Source: Planctomycetota bacterium
GTDB lineage: Bacteria; Planctomycetota; Phycisphaerae; Phycisphaerales; UBA5793
Reading direction: 5' to 3'
Length of the DNA stretch: 64,000 bases
Assembly (NCBI GenBank): GCA_013112555.1
Contig: JABFGK010000002.1
Span: forward strand, 1,426,001-1,490,000
This document shows, in pieces, positions 1-8,429 of this stretch (position 1 is its first letter; every line of letters starts with the position of its first letter). Position numbers and translations under genes: made by a program. Below the pieces are notes generated by a model, which did no database searches, had not been told where the DNA came from, and saw only the letters and a program-made list of their open reading frames with translations.

Positions 1-1400
1 TCCACCCCATCCCGGATCAGGCCCCCTTCACGCATATGGGCCGGCGGGCGCTCAACGCACATCGTCGTAATCTGCTCGGCCAGTGCCGACAATGTCATCT
101 GCACTTCGTTCAATGCCGCCCATGATGTATCAAAGGCAGGCCGGGATTCGAGGAGTGTGACAAGATCGTTGATCAGTGATGTCGATTTGCCAAGTGCCAC
201 CAGGTCGCGCGGGTAGGCTCGACCAAGTGCCAGTCGGCCGGCAATACGAGCCACATCCTGTACACTGCCGGCCAGCGAATTGAAATGATCAGCCAGATCA
301 CGATCTTCAACAAACGCCCCGACGGCCCGCTGCCGAGTGCGAATCTGTTGGAGATCACGCAGCGGGAAACACAGCCAATTGCGCAGCAACCGCTTGCCCA
401 TCGGGGTGCGGCAGCCCTGCATGACGCCGAGCAATGAGCCGGCCGTCGTGCCCGAATGGAATGTCCGTTCAATTTCCAGACTGCGCAGACTGGTGGCATC
501 AAGCGTCATCCACTCGCCGGTCGACCGGCGGTGCGGCGGGCGGATGTGATGGAATAACCGCTGGGCGCTGTCGCTGCTGTGGCCCGATTGCGTCTCTGTT
601 AAGTATCGGATCAGGGCACCGGCAGCCCCGACGGCCGGCTCTTCCTGGTCATCGAGTCCGAACCCTGCCAATGTCTTCACGCCGTAGTGGGCAGTGAGTG
701 CTTCGAGTGATTCGGCATGTCGAAAGTGCCAGGATGCCCGCCCGGTCAGTGCGGTGCACGATGCAGCCTCGGCCAGCGCCTTGACTCGGTCCGGCGCCTC
801 GCCGGTGGCAGTATCGGCATACAGCAGTTCATCAATCCCGAAGCGGGCGGCTTCGCCGGCCAGTGCATCCAGCGACGGGGCATCGACGAGTTCGAAGGTG
901 CCGGTGGACAGTTCGGCCACGGCCAGGCAGCCGCCGGAGTTGTCGCCGACGTCGGTAAACAGGACGGCGGCAATGTGGTTCGTCTGCGCATCATCGAGCA
1001 GCGTGTCATCGACGAGCGTGCCGGGTGTGACGACGCGTGTGACGGCCCGATCGACCACACCTTTCGCCTCGCGCGGGTCCTGCACCTGGTCGGCCACTGC
1101 CACCCGGTAGCCCTGCTCGATCATCTTGCGCAAATACGGCTCGACCGAGTGGTACGGCACGCCGGCCATCGGCACGCCCTTGGTCCGTTCGGTCAGCGTG
1201 ATCCCGAGTACCTTGTGGCACAGCAGGGCATCCTCGTAGAACATCTCGTAAAAGTCGCCCATGCGGAAAAACAGGACGCATTCCGGGTGCTGCTTTTTGA
1301 ATGCCACATATTGCCGCATCGCCGGCGTCAGCGATGACGATGAGGAGGACGAGGCTGATGAATCGGACGTTCGGGTTTTTTTGCTGGAAGTCGTACCCAT
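1..1400 (-). CDS. mutS: DNA mismatch repair protein MutS (N-terminal part, cut by window edge)
   Basis: MutS recognises mispaired bases in the cytoplasm. The frame is open from an ATG at 1400 down to base 1, about 466 codons of a protein that is normally 850-900 residues, so the ATPase half lies outside the window. After a Ser/Thr-rich tail of about 25 residues comes the mismatch-recognition domain I, with QYVAFKKQHPECVLFFRMGD followed by FYEMFYEDA. This contains the Phe-x-Glu type wedge region. Connector and core domains follow, and the frame leaves the window at GGLIRDG, a conserved core-domain motif. No strong Shine-Dalgarno sequence precedes the ATG. The gene stands alone, with a repeat cluster upstream. 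The identification is secure; the Ser-rich N-terminus is the only oddity. Confidence 0.95.
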   Translation of the reverse strand, partial: MGTTSSKKTRTSDSSASSSSSSSLTPAMRQYVAFKKQHPECVLFFRMGDFYEMFYEDALLCHKVLGITLTERTKGVPMAGVPYHSVEPYLRKMIEQGYRVAVADQVQDPREAKGVVDRAVTRVVTPGTLVDDTLLDDAQTNHIAAVLFTDVGDNSGGCLAVAELSTGTFELVDAPSLDALAGEAARFGIDELLYADTATGEAPDRVKALAEAASCTALTGRASWHFRHAESLEALTAHYGVKTLAGFGLDDQEEPAVGAAGALIRYLTETQSGHSSDSAQRLFHHIRPPHRRSTGEWMTLDATSLRSLEIERTFHSGTTAGSLLGVMQGCRTPMGKRLLRNWLCFPLRDLQQIRTRQRAVGAFVEDRDLADHFNSLAGSVQDVARIAGRLALGRAYPRDLVALGKSTSLINDLVTLLESRPAFDTSWAALNEVQMTLSALAEQITTMCVERPPAHMREGGLIRDGV

Positions 1401-1503
1401 GAGGAAGGGCAATGATACCACGTTCCATCAGCCCCGGGTGAATACGCTCGGGGAATTCCGCTGCCAGCCGTGACACGCTTGAGTTGGCGGCCTGCCTCCC
1501 GTC

Positions 1504-1531
1504 GTCATTCCTGCGAACGCAGGAATCCAGG
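1504..1531. repeat. Interspersed hairpin repeat (GTCATTCC...GGAATCCAG type)
   Basis: This is a short imperfect hairpin, ATTCCTGCGAACGCAGGAAT, flanked by GTC and CCAG. Related copies lie at 1941-2008 (an inverted pair), 5991-6018, 29495-29524 and 35514-35540, always between genes. Confidence 0.7.
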
Positions 1532-1592
1532 GAGGCGTGATTCGACCCGACGAGCCGCGCACGTGCGGGAGTACGCGGGCACCCATCCACTA

Positions 1593-1828
1593 CTCTCCGC
1601 CCGCCAGGGCGCACGAACGTAGCCCGGGGCTTCAGCCCCGGGTGGTGATGCCCTATCGTGCTCTTCCCGCCCGCCAGGGCACGAACGCAGCCCGGGGCTT
1701 CAGCCCCGGGTGGTGATGCCCCATCGTGCTCTTCCCGCCCGCCAGGGCGGACGAACGTAGCCCGGGGCTTCAGCCCCGGGAGGTGATGCCCTATCGTGCT
1801 CTTCCCGCCCGTCAGGGCGGACGAACTG
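1593..1828. repeat. Tandem repeat of a 68-70 bp unit carrying a GC-rich palindrome, about 3.4 copies
   Basis: Units begin near 1593, 1661, 1729 and 1799; the last is partial. Each has a CCGCCAGGGC segment, then the palindrome CCCGGGGCTTCAGCCCCGGG, then GTGATGCCCTATCGTGCTCTT. Units differ by a few substitutions and one or two bases. The array lies in the gene-free stretch 1401-2176 between mutS and the DUF1444 gene, and no coding function is apparent. Confidence 0.85.
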
Positions 1829-1940
1829 TTGACTGTGTGTGTGCATACCCACCACGGGCAGACGCGTGCCCCTGCACCCGGACCGAACCTGTCTGCCGGT
1901 GGGGTTCGCTGTGCTCGCCCCACCCTACAGACTTCATTCG

Positions 1941-2084
1941 ATATTCCTGGGGAAGCAGGAATCCAGATGCTGCAGAATCCCCCTGGATGCCCGCGTGCGC
2001 GAGCATGACGAGTGAGGTCTGTACATACGCAAACACGGCTCATACTTAACAAGGCATTCGGTAGTAGGAATTAATTCCTACTGC
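1941..2084. repeat. Inverted pair of hairpin repeats plus a perfect palindrome
   Basis: A copy of the ATTCC...GGAATCCAG hairpin at about 1941-1968 is followed by an inverted relative ending GAGCATGACG near 2008. Further on, 2063-2082 is a perfect 20-base palindrome, AGTAGGAATTAATTCCTACT. Together with the tandem array these elements account for most of the 776 bases without a gene between 1401 and 2176. Confidence 0.65.
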
Positions 2085-2176
2085 CATGGACCACGGACTA
2101 CGCCGCAGTACATGCCACGGCTCATTGATGGGTGCTGCCCGCTTCGCTCACGTACGCGCCGCTCGTATGAAATGCC

Positions 2177-3010
2177 CTACGCTGCCTCTTCGCCTTCTTC
2201 TTCCTGTTCACCCTCACCCGGCATCTCTTCCGTGCCGGCGATCCCATCAAGCGTGACAATGTAATACTTGTCCGTAATCGGGTACGGCATCCGGTGAAAA
2301 TCCTTGGCGATGCGGTCGTGAATCCGGTCCACAAACGTGCCCGGCTCCAGACTCAACGCGAGGAAACTATCACGGGCCGGCGTCGCAACATAAAACTGGT
2401 TGCCCAACTGCGGCGCTAACCGAGCATACAGATTCTTCAATAACAACCGGCTCGCGTCATACCCATCCTGCTCGGCCAGAATGATCGCACGCCCGCCGCT
2501 CTCCGGCTCGATCAAACGAAGTTTCAACTCCGGCTGATACTCCACCAGATTCTTGCGGGCGAGTTGATCGAGATCTTCAACCTCGAGTTTCCAGCCCATC
2601 ATCTGCTCGACCGAAATGCTCACCGTGACATGCGGCAAATCGAGCACATACAGAATCACCGTATCATTGACAAACGGCGAATACGCGACCTGTTGCTCTT
2701 CCAGATACTCGAAAATGCTCAGCGGCTGAATCCGCGGCATGATCCGTGCCTTGGCCAACTCGAAGGGCAAAGCAGCACCGCTGGCCTCTTCCCCCTCCAC
2801 GAGGTGATCGAGATACTCCTCGACAATCTCAACGCCTCGGTCCGGGTTCCCCAGCACCATCCGGTACAGGTTCTCCAGCCCGAGATGTCGGCCGTCGACA
2901 ATGAGCCCGAGCACGCCGTCCATGTCGATGTCACGGTCCGGGCACATTCGCCGGAACAGATGGGCCACTTGTTCACAAAAGGCTTCGGGTTCGCGCGGCA
3001 TGTGAGACAT
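2177..3010 (-). CDS. DUF1444 (YtpQ-like) family protein
   Basis: A cytoplasmic protein of about 277 residues whose biochemical role is not known. It fits the DUF1444 family typified by Bacillus YtpQ. The recognisable blocks are an internal EQDGYDASRLLLKNLYARL segment near residue 205 and a following FYVATPARDSFLAL strand. The C-terminus is very acidic and Glu-rich. I chose the ATG at 3010 because AAGGAG lies 11 bases upstream; a longer frame to 3049 lacks such a site. The gene is divergent from kdsA and separated from mutS by repeats, so it is probably transcribed alone. Family assignment is from memory of conserved blocks. Confidence 0.75.
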   Translation of the reverse strand: MSHMPREPEAFCEQVAHLFRRMCPDRDIDMDGVLGLIVDGRHLGLENLYRMVLGNPDRGVEIVEEYLDHLVEGEEASGAALPFELAKARIMPRIQPLSIFEYLEEQQVAYSPFVNDTVILYVLDLPHVTVSISVEQMMGWKLEVEDLDQLARKNLVEYQPELKLRLIEPESGGRAIILAEQDGYDASRLLLKNLYARLAPQLGNQFYVATPARDSFLALSLEPGTFVDRIHDRIAKDFHRMPYPITDKYYIVTLDGIAGTEEMPGEGEQEEEGEEAA

Positions 3011-3364
3011 CACAATACACACTCCTTGTTGCGCGGCACCCTCCTTCAATCATGCTCCACGCACCGAGGCAGACCGCACACAAAGCCTACATCGACCCTC
3101 TGTCGCCTGCCCTTTGGCAGCCGCTCTCGCATGGCTGCCGATTGTGACGGTTCATCCGTATAACCCATACGGTTGTCGCTCACGCGCTGTTCCGCTCATC
3201 ACCCTGCTTCCACCGTGCTCGACGCGCAACCGAAGCGCGAGACCTTGCGGTCATATTCGGGCCCACCCCGATCAAGTCTCACATTCCTGCGAGGACTATC
3301 CTTGTCACAGAGTGTGATCCTGCCGTCAGCCGTACTCATTCCCTTTCCTTGTGAGCCACCCCAT
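3011..3364. other. Divergent intergenic region DUF1444 / kdsA, no gene seen
   Basis: This is a 354-base spacer between two divergent genes. Open frames crossing it are extensions of kdsA upstream of its plausible start. Both promoters should lie here, but I see no box good enough to call. Confidence 0.5.
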
Positions 3365-4207
3365 ATGAGTTCTCAACGACATGACGTCCGCCCCGTGACG
3401 ATTGCCGACCGCATCACCGTCAGCCCGCACGATCCGCTGTGCATCATTGCCGGCCCCTGCGTTCTTGAGGCAGTCGAGACCTCACTTGTTATCGGCCGCA
3501 CGGTCGCCGATGCCTGTCAGTCGCTCGGGATGTCATACATCTTCAAGGCGAGCTTTGACAAGGCCAACCGCTCCAGCATCACGAGCCCGCGCGGTCCGGG
3601 CCTGACGGAAGGCCTGAAGCAACTCGCTGCCATCAAGTCCGAACTCGGCATCCCCATCACGACCGATATCCATGAACCCGGCCAGGCCGATGCCGTCGCC
3701 GAGGTCGCCGATATCCTCCAGATCCCTGCGTTTCTCAGCCGCCAGACCGATCTTCTTGTCGCTGCTGCCAAAACCGGCAAGCCGGTGAATGTCAAAAAGG
3801 GCCAGTTTATGGCCCCGGCGGAAATGCGACATGTGATAAACAAACTGCAGGAAGCAGGCTGCGAACAGATCATCCTCACCGAACGCGGCACGTTCTTCGG
3901 CTATCACCGGCTCGTCAATGACATGATCGGCGTCGGGGACCTCATGGACCTCGGCTGGCCCGTCTGTTTCGATGCGACCCATTCAACCCAACTGCCCGGT
4001 GCTGCAGCCACCACCACGGCCGGCCGACCGGAACGCGGCCCGCTGCTGGCCCGAGCAGCCGTCGCAGCAGGGACAGACTGTGTTTTCCTCGAATGTCACC
4101 CGGAACCCGCAACCGCACTGTCGGACAGTTCGAACATGCTCACACTGGCTGATGTGCCGAGCCTGCTGACCATGCTCAAGGCCATCCACGACGCAGTGCA
4201 TGCATAG
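3365..4207 (+). CDS. kdsA: 2-dehydro-3-deoxyphosphooctonate aldolase (Kdo-8-phosphate synthase)
   Basis: KdsA condenses phosphoenolpyruvate with arabinose 5-phosphate to give Kdo 8-phosphate, the precursor of the inner-core sugar of lipopolysaccharide. The 280-residue product has the family's usual length and TIM-barrel blocks: IIAGPC near the start, FKASFDKANRSS, TDIHEP, PAFLSRQTDL, VNVKKGQF, ERGTFFGY and FDATHS. Active-site residues for PEP and phosphate binding are visible in the KASFDKANRSS and KKGQ segments. The frame continues upstream to 3173, but the family N-terminus supports the ATG at 3365. Its presence argues for a Gram-negative envelope carrying lipid A/Kdo. It appears monocistronic. 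Confidence 0.97.
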   Translation: MSSQRHDVRPVTIADRITVSPHDPLCIIAGPCVLEAVETSLVIGRTVADACQSLGMSYIFKASFDKANRSSITSPRGPGLTEGLKQLAAIKSELGIPITTDIHEPGQADAVAEVADILQIPAFLSRQTDLLVAAAKTGKPVNVKKGQFMAPAEMRHVINKLQEAGCEQIILTERGTFFGYHRLVNDMIGVGDLMDLGWPVCFDATHSTQLPGAAATTTAGRPERGPLLARAAVAAGTDCVFLECHPEPATALSDSSNMLTLADVPSLLTMLKAIHDAVHA

Positions 4208-4449
4208 AGCCATCGCACTGACCTGCCCAAGTGACACCGGCGTCCCGCCCGTGAGAAGTGAATCGACTGGGTCCGCATAACACGAGCCGTTTTCCGTATC
4301 CCGTGTGATGCAAATGAGTTAACAAACGTCCCTGCTCGTTATACGGCATTGAGTTAACCCAGGATTTTTCGAGGAAGTCGCGCATCGGCCATTGACAGTA
4401 CATGCATGCCGCGATGTACTCATACAACGCTGAGACGAGTACCACCACC

Positions 4450-4854
4450 ATGTCCTCCACCATTGGCCCGATCAACCCGCAATCGCCGCTCCGGCTGGTC
4501 CCGACTGTCACGCGTCCTCAGCCGGCCTCGACACCACCTCACCGGCGGCGAGCCGAATCAACATTGCTCTCGGACCCGGCCGCCTCCAGGACGGCTGCCA
4601 AGCCCCCGATTTCCATCCGATTTTCCCACAAGGCTGCCCGGCTCAACCGACTGATTTCCGGCAAAGTTGACAAGCCGGTGTCATTCGAGACGCAATCCCC
4701 CCCGTCCCCCGAATTGGCTCCTGCTCCCGATTCTGCCCTCGGCCGAGTCCGGAATCGCGTGCTCCAGGCCTATTTCAGCAATTCCGGCGACCCTGCAGGC
4801 ATGAACGCAGCCGGCGTTGAACTCGAATCAAACGCCCTTGATACGCAGGCCTGA
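4450..4854 (+). CDS. Hypothetical Pro/Ser-rich small protein
   Basis: An open frame of 134 codons from the ATG at 4450 (150 from 4402) that I do not recognise. The N-terminal half is rich in Pro, Ser, Thr and Arg and looks disordered. The C-terminal half has a basic helix-like stretch (KAARLNRLISGKV) and a second possible helix (GRVRNRVLQAYF). There is no signal peptide or membrane segment. It lies alone between kdsA and a hydrolase on the same strand. The general look resembles small regulatory or export-chaperone proteins, but no family can be named. The choice between the two starts is open because neither has a clear ribosome binding site. Confidence 0.5.
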   Translation: MSSTIGPINPQSPLRLVPTVTRPQPASTPPHRRRAESTLLSDPAASRTAAKPPISIRFSHKAARLNRLISGKVDKPVSFETQSPPSPELAPAPDSALGRVRNRVLQAYFSNSGDPAGMNAAGVELESNALDTQA

Positions 4855-5008
4855 CCGCTTCCACCATCACCACAACTGATCGAATCTCGCCGACACGCCA
4901 TATCGTGGCTAGGCTGTCTGTGTGGACCCGCCTCTCAATCGCAGACGGCAGGGTGCCGATAGTGACACGGTCACGATTGACGGTTTTCTGCGGTGCATAT
5001 CGCAGCAC

Positions 5009-5860
5009 ATGAATCTCGGGAGCGAAGCCCTGACAACCACCGGTCACCAACACGTCTGGATCCCCTCAGGCCCGGAGCAACTGGCCACGTCGATTGATGT
5101 ACCGGACTCCGGGACGAAGCAGTGCCCGTGTGTCATCATGGTCCACGGCTTCACCGGGTGTCGGCTCGGTCGGAGTTACCACTTCGTCGAGTTCGGCCGC
5201 AAACTCGCGGCTGCCGGGATCGCCTGCATCCGCTTCGACCAGGCCGGCTGCGGCGAATCGACCGGCCCGCAATCGGCCTACAGCCTGAAGTCGATCGAGC
5301 GCGACTGCCTGAGCGTGTTCGACTGGATGAACGACGACGGCCGTTTTGACATGACCCGCATCGGCCTGGTTGGCTCGAGTATGGGTGCCCTCGGGGCCGT
5401 CATGCTCGAAGCACAGCGGTTGGTCCATTGCATGACGCTCTGGGGGCCGGTGCATGACCTGCCGGGGTTGGTCCAGCAGCGCAAGGGCGAGGCCGAGACG
5501 GTCAGCGTATTCAAAACGCTGGGCTATGTTCCGTACAAAGGTATCAGGCTCGGCCGGGAGTATTTCGATCACATGCATCTGGCCGACCCAGCCCGGCGCA
5601 TTGCATCGAACGAGGTCAGCAGTGCCCCGGTGCTGATCCTGCATGCCGCCGGCGATGAGGTCGTATCATTTGAGCATTCACAGGCCTATCTTGATGCCTA
5701 CCGGGGAGCAGGCCGCGTTGCCGAACTGCTCGAACTCGATGATGATTCCCATGACTTCTTTGAAGACCCCGCGCGCTCGCACGTGCTGAACTCGAGCTGC
5801 ACATGGTTCGTGCAACACTTGGCCGATGCCGACAGCGAAACAGTCCGCCGCGTGGGATGA
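5009..5860 (+). CDS. Alpha/beta-hydrolase fold protein (serine hydrolase, S33-like)
   Basis: A soluble alpha/beta hydrolase of about 283 residues, probably an esterase or peptidase-like enzyme of unknown substrate. After the first strand comes MVHGFTGCRLG, the oxyanion-hole loop. The nucleophile elbow is GSSMGALG. The acid is in HAAGDEVVS, and the catalytic His is in DDDSHDFFED close to the C-terminus, so the triad is complete in order and spacing. A frame extension to 4922 exists, but the extra 29 residues do not look like part of the fold; the ATG at 5009 is preferred without a strong ribosome site. No signal peptide is evident. Neighbours give no clue to the substrate. Confidence 0.85.
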   Translation: MNLGSEALTTTGHQHVWIPSGPEQLATSIDVPDSGTKQCPCVIMVHGFTGCRLGRSYHFVEFGRKLAAAGIACIRFDQAGCGESTGPQSAYSLKSIERDCLSVFDWMNDDGRFDMTRIGLVGSSMGALGAVMLEAQRLVHCMTLWGPVHDLPGLVQQRKGEAETVSVFKTLGYVPYKGIRLGREYFDHMHLADPARRIASNEVSSAPVLILHAAGDEVVSFEHSQAYLDAYRGAGRVAELLELDDDSHDFFEDPARSHVLNSSCTWFVQHLADADSETVRRVG

Positions 5861-5990
5861 GTGGGGGGGAAAGGGGTCGGGAGTCGATTCGGCCGAGTCG
5901 CCACTCTACGCCACGTGTTTCCCCCCGGATCGCCGATCTCCCGATCGGCACGCTTCTCCCTCACTCGTTATTCCCGTGCCTCCCTCATTC

Positions 5991-6018
5991 GTCATTCCGG
6001 CGAAGGCCGGAATCCAGG
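5991..6018. repeat. Interspersed hairpin repeat (GTCATTCCGGCGAAGGCCGG type)
   Basis: A hairpin with arms TTCCGG/CCGGAA inside GTCATTCCGGCGAAGGCCGG followed by AATCCAGG. It is the same family as the copies at 1504 and 29495. The rest of the 329-base spacer 5861-6189 shows nothing I can name. Confidence 0.75.
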
Positions 6019-6189
6019 GGGGTAGGAGGGAGAACGGCTCTTGGCCTGCTGATGTCATGTGCGCTGTGCGACTCCCGACCCCTTTTTCGCCCACTTTCCT
6101 CTGGACGCGCCCACCGTCTTATGGTACATTGCGCTTTTCAATAACACTCGCCTCGTCCAAGAGTAGTTGTATAAGTAGGATTATCACAC

Positions 6190-7608
6190 GTGCCACCACA
6201 TGACAGGACACCATCGCGCCATGTCCTCCTGACACTGACAGCGCTCGCCGCTCTCTTAAGCGCGGGCAGCCTGGCTTGCGCACAACCATTCCCCGATCAG
6301 TATGCAATCTTCGAGATGGGCAATCTTGGCGGCACATACGCCGAAGGGGCCGGGCTGAACAATCGAGGATGGGTCACCGGCTTTGCGACATTCCCTGGCG
6401 ATGTGTATTACCACGCCTTTCTCAGCAACGGAAAGGAGATCCGCGATCTTGGCACGCTTGGCGGCACAAAGAGCCGGGCGTATGACGTGAACGACTTTGG
6501 AGAAGCCGTCGGCTGGTCCACGGAGGCTGGCGGCTCGTTTCTCGATGAGCGCGCCTTTCTCTGGCGCCCGGACGAAGGCATGATCTATCTCGGTTCGCTT
6601 GGTGGTACGGATTCTGAGGCTCACGCGATCAACAACTCCGGCACAGTGGTTGGGTGGGCGGAGTTTGAAATTGGGTATCCATCCGGTTACCACGCGTTTG
6701 CTTGGCACAAAGGCAGGATGCTTGATCTTGGTGCCCTGTACTCAGAGACGTGGAGTGTAGCATGGGATGTAAACGAGACAGGAGTTGCTGCGGGCTACTC
6801 GGGCTACTTTGATGGACAATACGAGAGTTGGCGTGCCGTGATGTGGACTGCGCCGAATGAGTTGATTAATCTCGGCGTGCTGGGGGAGGGGTTTCACAGC
6901 AAGGCGCTCGGGTTGAATGACATCGGGCAGGTAGTCGGAGAGTCGAACTACCGTGATGGGCTGAGTGGCTGGCATGCATTTCTGTGGCAGGATGGCGTCA
7001 TGCAAGACATTCATGGTGGCTCCGGGCTGCCCAATAGTGGTGCGTGGGATGTTAATAACGATGGCGTGGTGGTTGGCGGTAGGAGTGAGTATCCGCAACA
7101 TGAAGGATTCATCTGGACTCCATCCACTGGCATGCTGAACTTGACAGACCTGCGGCCGCAGAAGAGTGGTTGGATCATCGTCGGAGCCAGAGACATCAAT
7201 GATTTCGGGCAGATCACCGGCGAGGCAACACGCACGAGTGTACCAGATGCGACGCTGGCATTTCTGATGTCGCCAGTGTACCCCTCATTTGACTTATCAC
7301 AACCTTCGCCCGCAGTGGCTGGCAAGATGAACGGCATTCGAGCGACAAATGTCGAGCCGGGCGCAAAGGTCTACTTCGTCTACGGCTTCGAGGGTGGCGG
7401 CACGTTGATTCCGACGTGCGATGTGACCGTCAATGCGCTGCAGATTGACAACGCTCAGGTGGCCGGCTCAGCGATCGCAGATGTCAACGGCGTGGCCGAA
7501 CTACGTGGCAGAGTGGCAAAGAACATGAGCGGCCGGACGTTGCTCTTCCAGGCCCTCATCCCAAGTTCGTGCGAGATAAGCAATCTGGTCGTGCAGAGGT
7601 TTGAGTGA
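6190..7608 (+). CDS. Secreted HAF-repeat (WxxDxN..G.xVG type) protein
   Basis: An exported protein of 472 residues with an N-terminal signal peptide: a basic start, a hydrophobic core to about residue 30, and a likely cut after CA before QPF. The body contains about seven repeats of the extracellular HAF type. Each has a LG.LGG block, then a D(V/I)N..G...G motif, seen in LGTLGGTKSRAYDVNDFG, LGSLGGTDSEAHAINNSG and similar units. The last 130 residues form a different beta-rich C-terminal domain with two Cys. The first codon is GTG at 6190. Such proteins are common in Planctomycetota and soil bacteria; the repeats are predicted to form a propeller, and no ligand is known. The gene is monocistronic and followed by a palindrome cluster. 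Confidence 0.85.
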   Translation: MPPHDRTPSRHVLLTLTALAALLSAGSLACAQPFPDQYAIFEMGNLGGTYAEGAGLNNRGWVTGFATFPGDVYYHAFLSNGKEIRDLGTLGGTKSRAYDVNDFGEAVGWSTEAGGSFLDERAFLWRPDEGMIYLGSLGGTDSEAHAINNSGTVVGWAEFEIGYPSGYHAFAWHKGRMLDLGALYSETWSVAWDVNETGVAAGYSGYFDGQYESWRAVMWTAPNELINLGVLGEGFHSKALGLNDIGQVVGESNYRDGLSGWHAFLWQDGVMQDIHGGSGLPNSGAWDVNNDGVVVGGRSEYPQHEGFIWTPSTGMLNLTDLRPQKSGWIIVGARDINDFGQITGEATRTSVPDATLAFLMSPVYPSFDLSQPSPAVAGKMNGIRATNVEPGAKVYFVYGFEGGGTLIPTCDVTVNALQIDNAQVAGSAIADVNGVAELRGRVAKNMSGRTLLFQALIPSSCEISNLVVQRFE

Positions 7609-7615
7609 GTGTTAA

Positions 7616-8160
7616 GTAGGGGCACATTGCATGTGCCCCAAATGTGTAGGGTGGGATAAGCGACGGTTTCGGAGCGCATCCCACCGGCAAGCAGTTACTG
7701 ATTTCATATCGTGTCAGGCAGTAGGAATTCATTCCTACTGCATCAGCGGCCCGCTCCCTCACGGTCGCGGCTTGTTGGAGGATGCCTCGATCACCCCTTC
7801 CGGGTGAAGAGGTTTTCTTGTTGGCATCACCTTTCGGGGGTGGCGCTCATCTGCGACTCGCTTCACCCCCGGCTACAAACGCGCACCGCTTCGCGGTGAG
7901 GAAGCGGCGGCTCGTCCGAGGGTAGGGGCACATTGCATGTGCCCCAAATCCGTAGGGTGGGATAAGCGACGGTTTCGGAGCGCATCCCACCGGCAAGCAG
8001 TTACTGATTTCATATTGTGTCAGGACTCGTGCCTCGTCCTGACCTACTACTCCATGTCTTGTCAGGCAGTAGGAATTCATTCCTACTGCAATTGCGGCCC
8101 GCCTGCTTCCGCGCGCGGCTTGTTGGAGGATGCCACGCGCACCGCTTCGCGGTGAAGCAC
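7616..8160. repeat. Duplicated mosaic of palindromic modules
   Basis: Two near-identical segments, 7616-7741 and 7922-8089, share in order three modules: GGGGCACATTGCATGTGCCCC, a GGTGGGAT...ATCCCACC dyad and GCAGTAGGAATTCATTCCTACTGC (at 7718-7741 and 8066-8089). The second copy carries about 42 extra bases containing another dyad, CAGGACTCGTGCCTCGTCCTG. Both are followed by GCGGCTTGTTGGAGGATGCC and an ACCGCTTCGCGGTGA hairpin. The gene-free stretch 7609-8429 is mostly this material. Confidence 0.85.
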
Positions 8161-8429
8161 CCCCTCCTCTGCCGACCTCGCTCGCCAGTTGTCAATCACC
8201 GGGCTACTATTGACCGTTGCTACGAAATCACGCCTCTTGCCCAAATGGAGTTGATGTACGATGCGCACACGCTGTGACTGATCCCGCCACCGGAATCACC
8301 GGATACCACCCCCTGCACTCACAAGAAGGCCGACTTGTCGGCCAAGTGGCAGCGCTTTCCTGCCGTGTGTGGGCCTCCGGTTGATTGGTCACACTCCCTG
8401 CCGACGCATCCCATTCAGAGTACATCACC

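Noticed and set aside
1593-1828. CRISPR-like array
   Set aside because: Units are 68-70 bases with near-identical sequence throughout, no variable spacers of 30-40 bases and no cas genes, so it is a plain tandem repeat.
1006-2052. 348-codon open frame on the minus strand
   Set aside because: It overlaps mutS in another frame and runs through the tandem repeats; its composition is repeat-derived.
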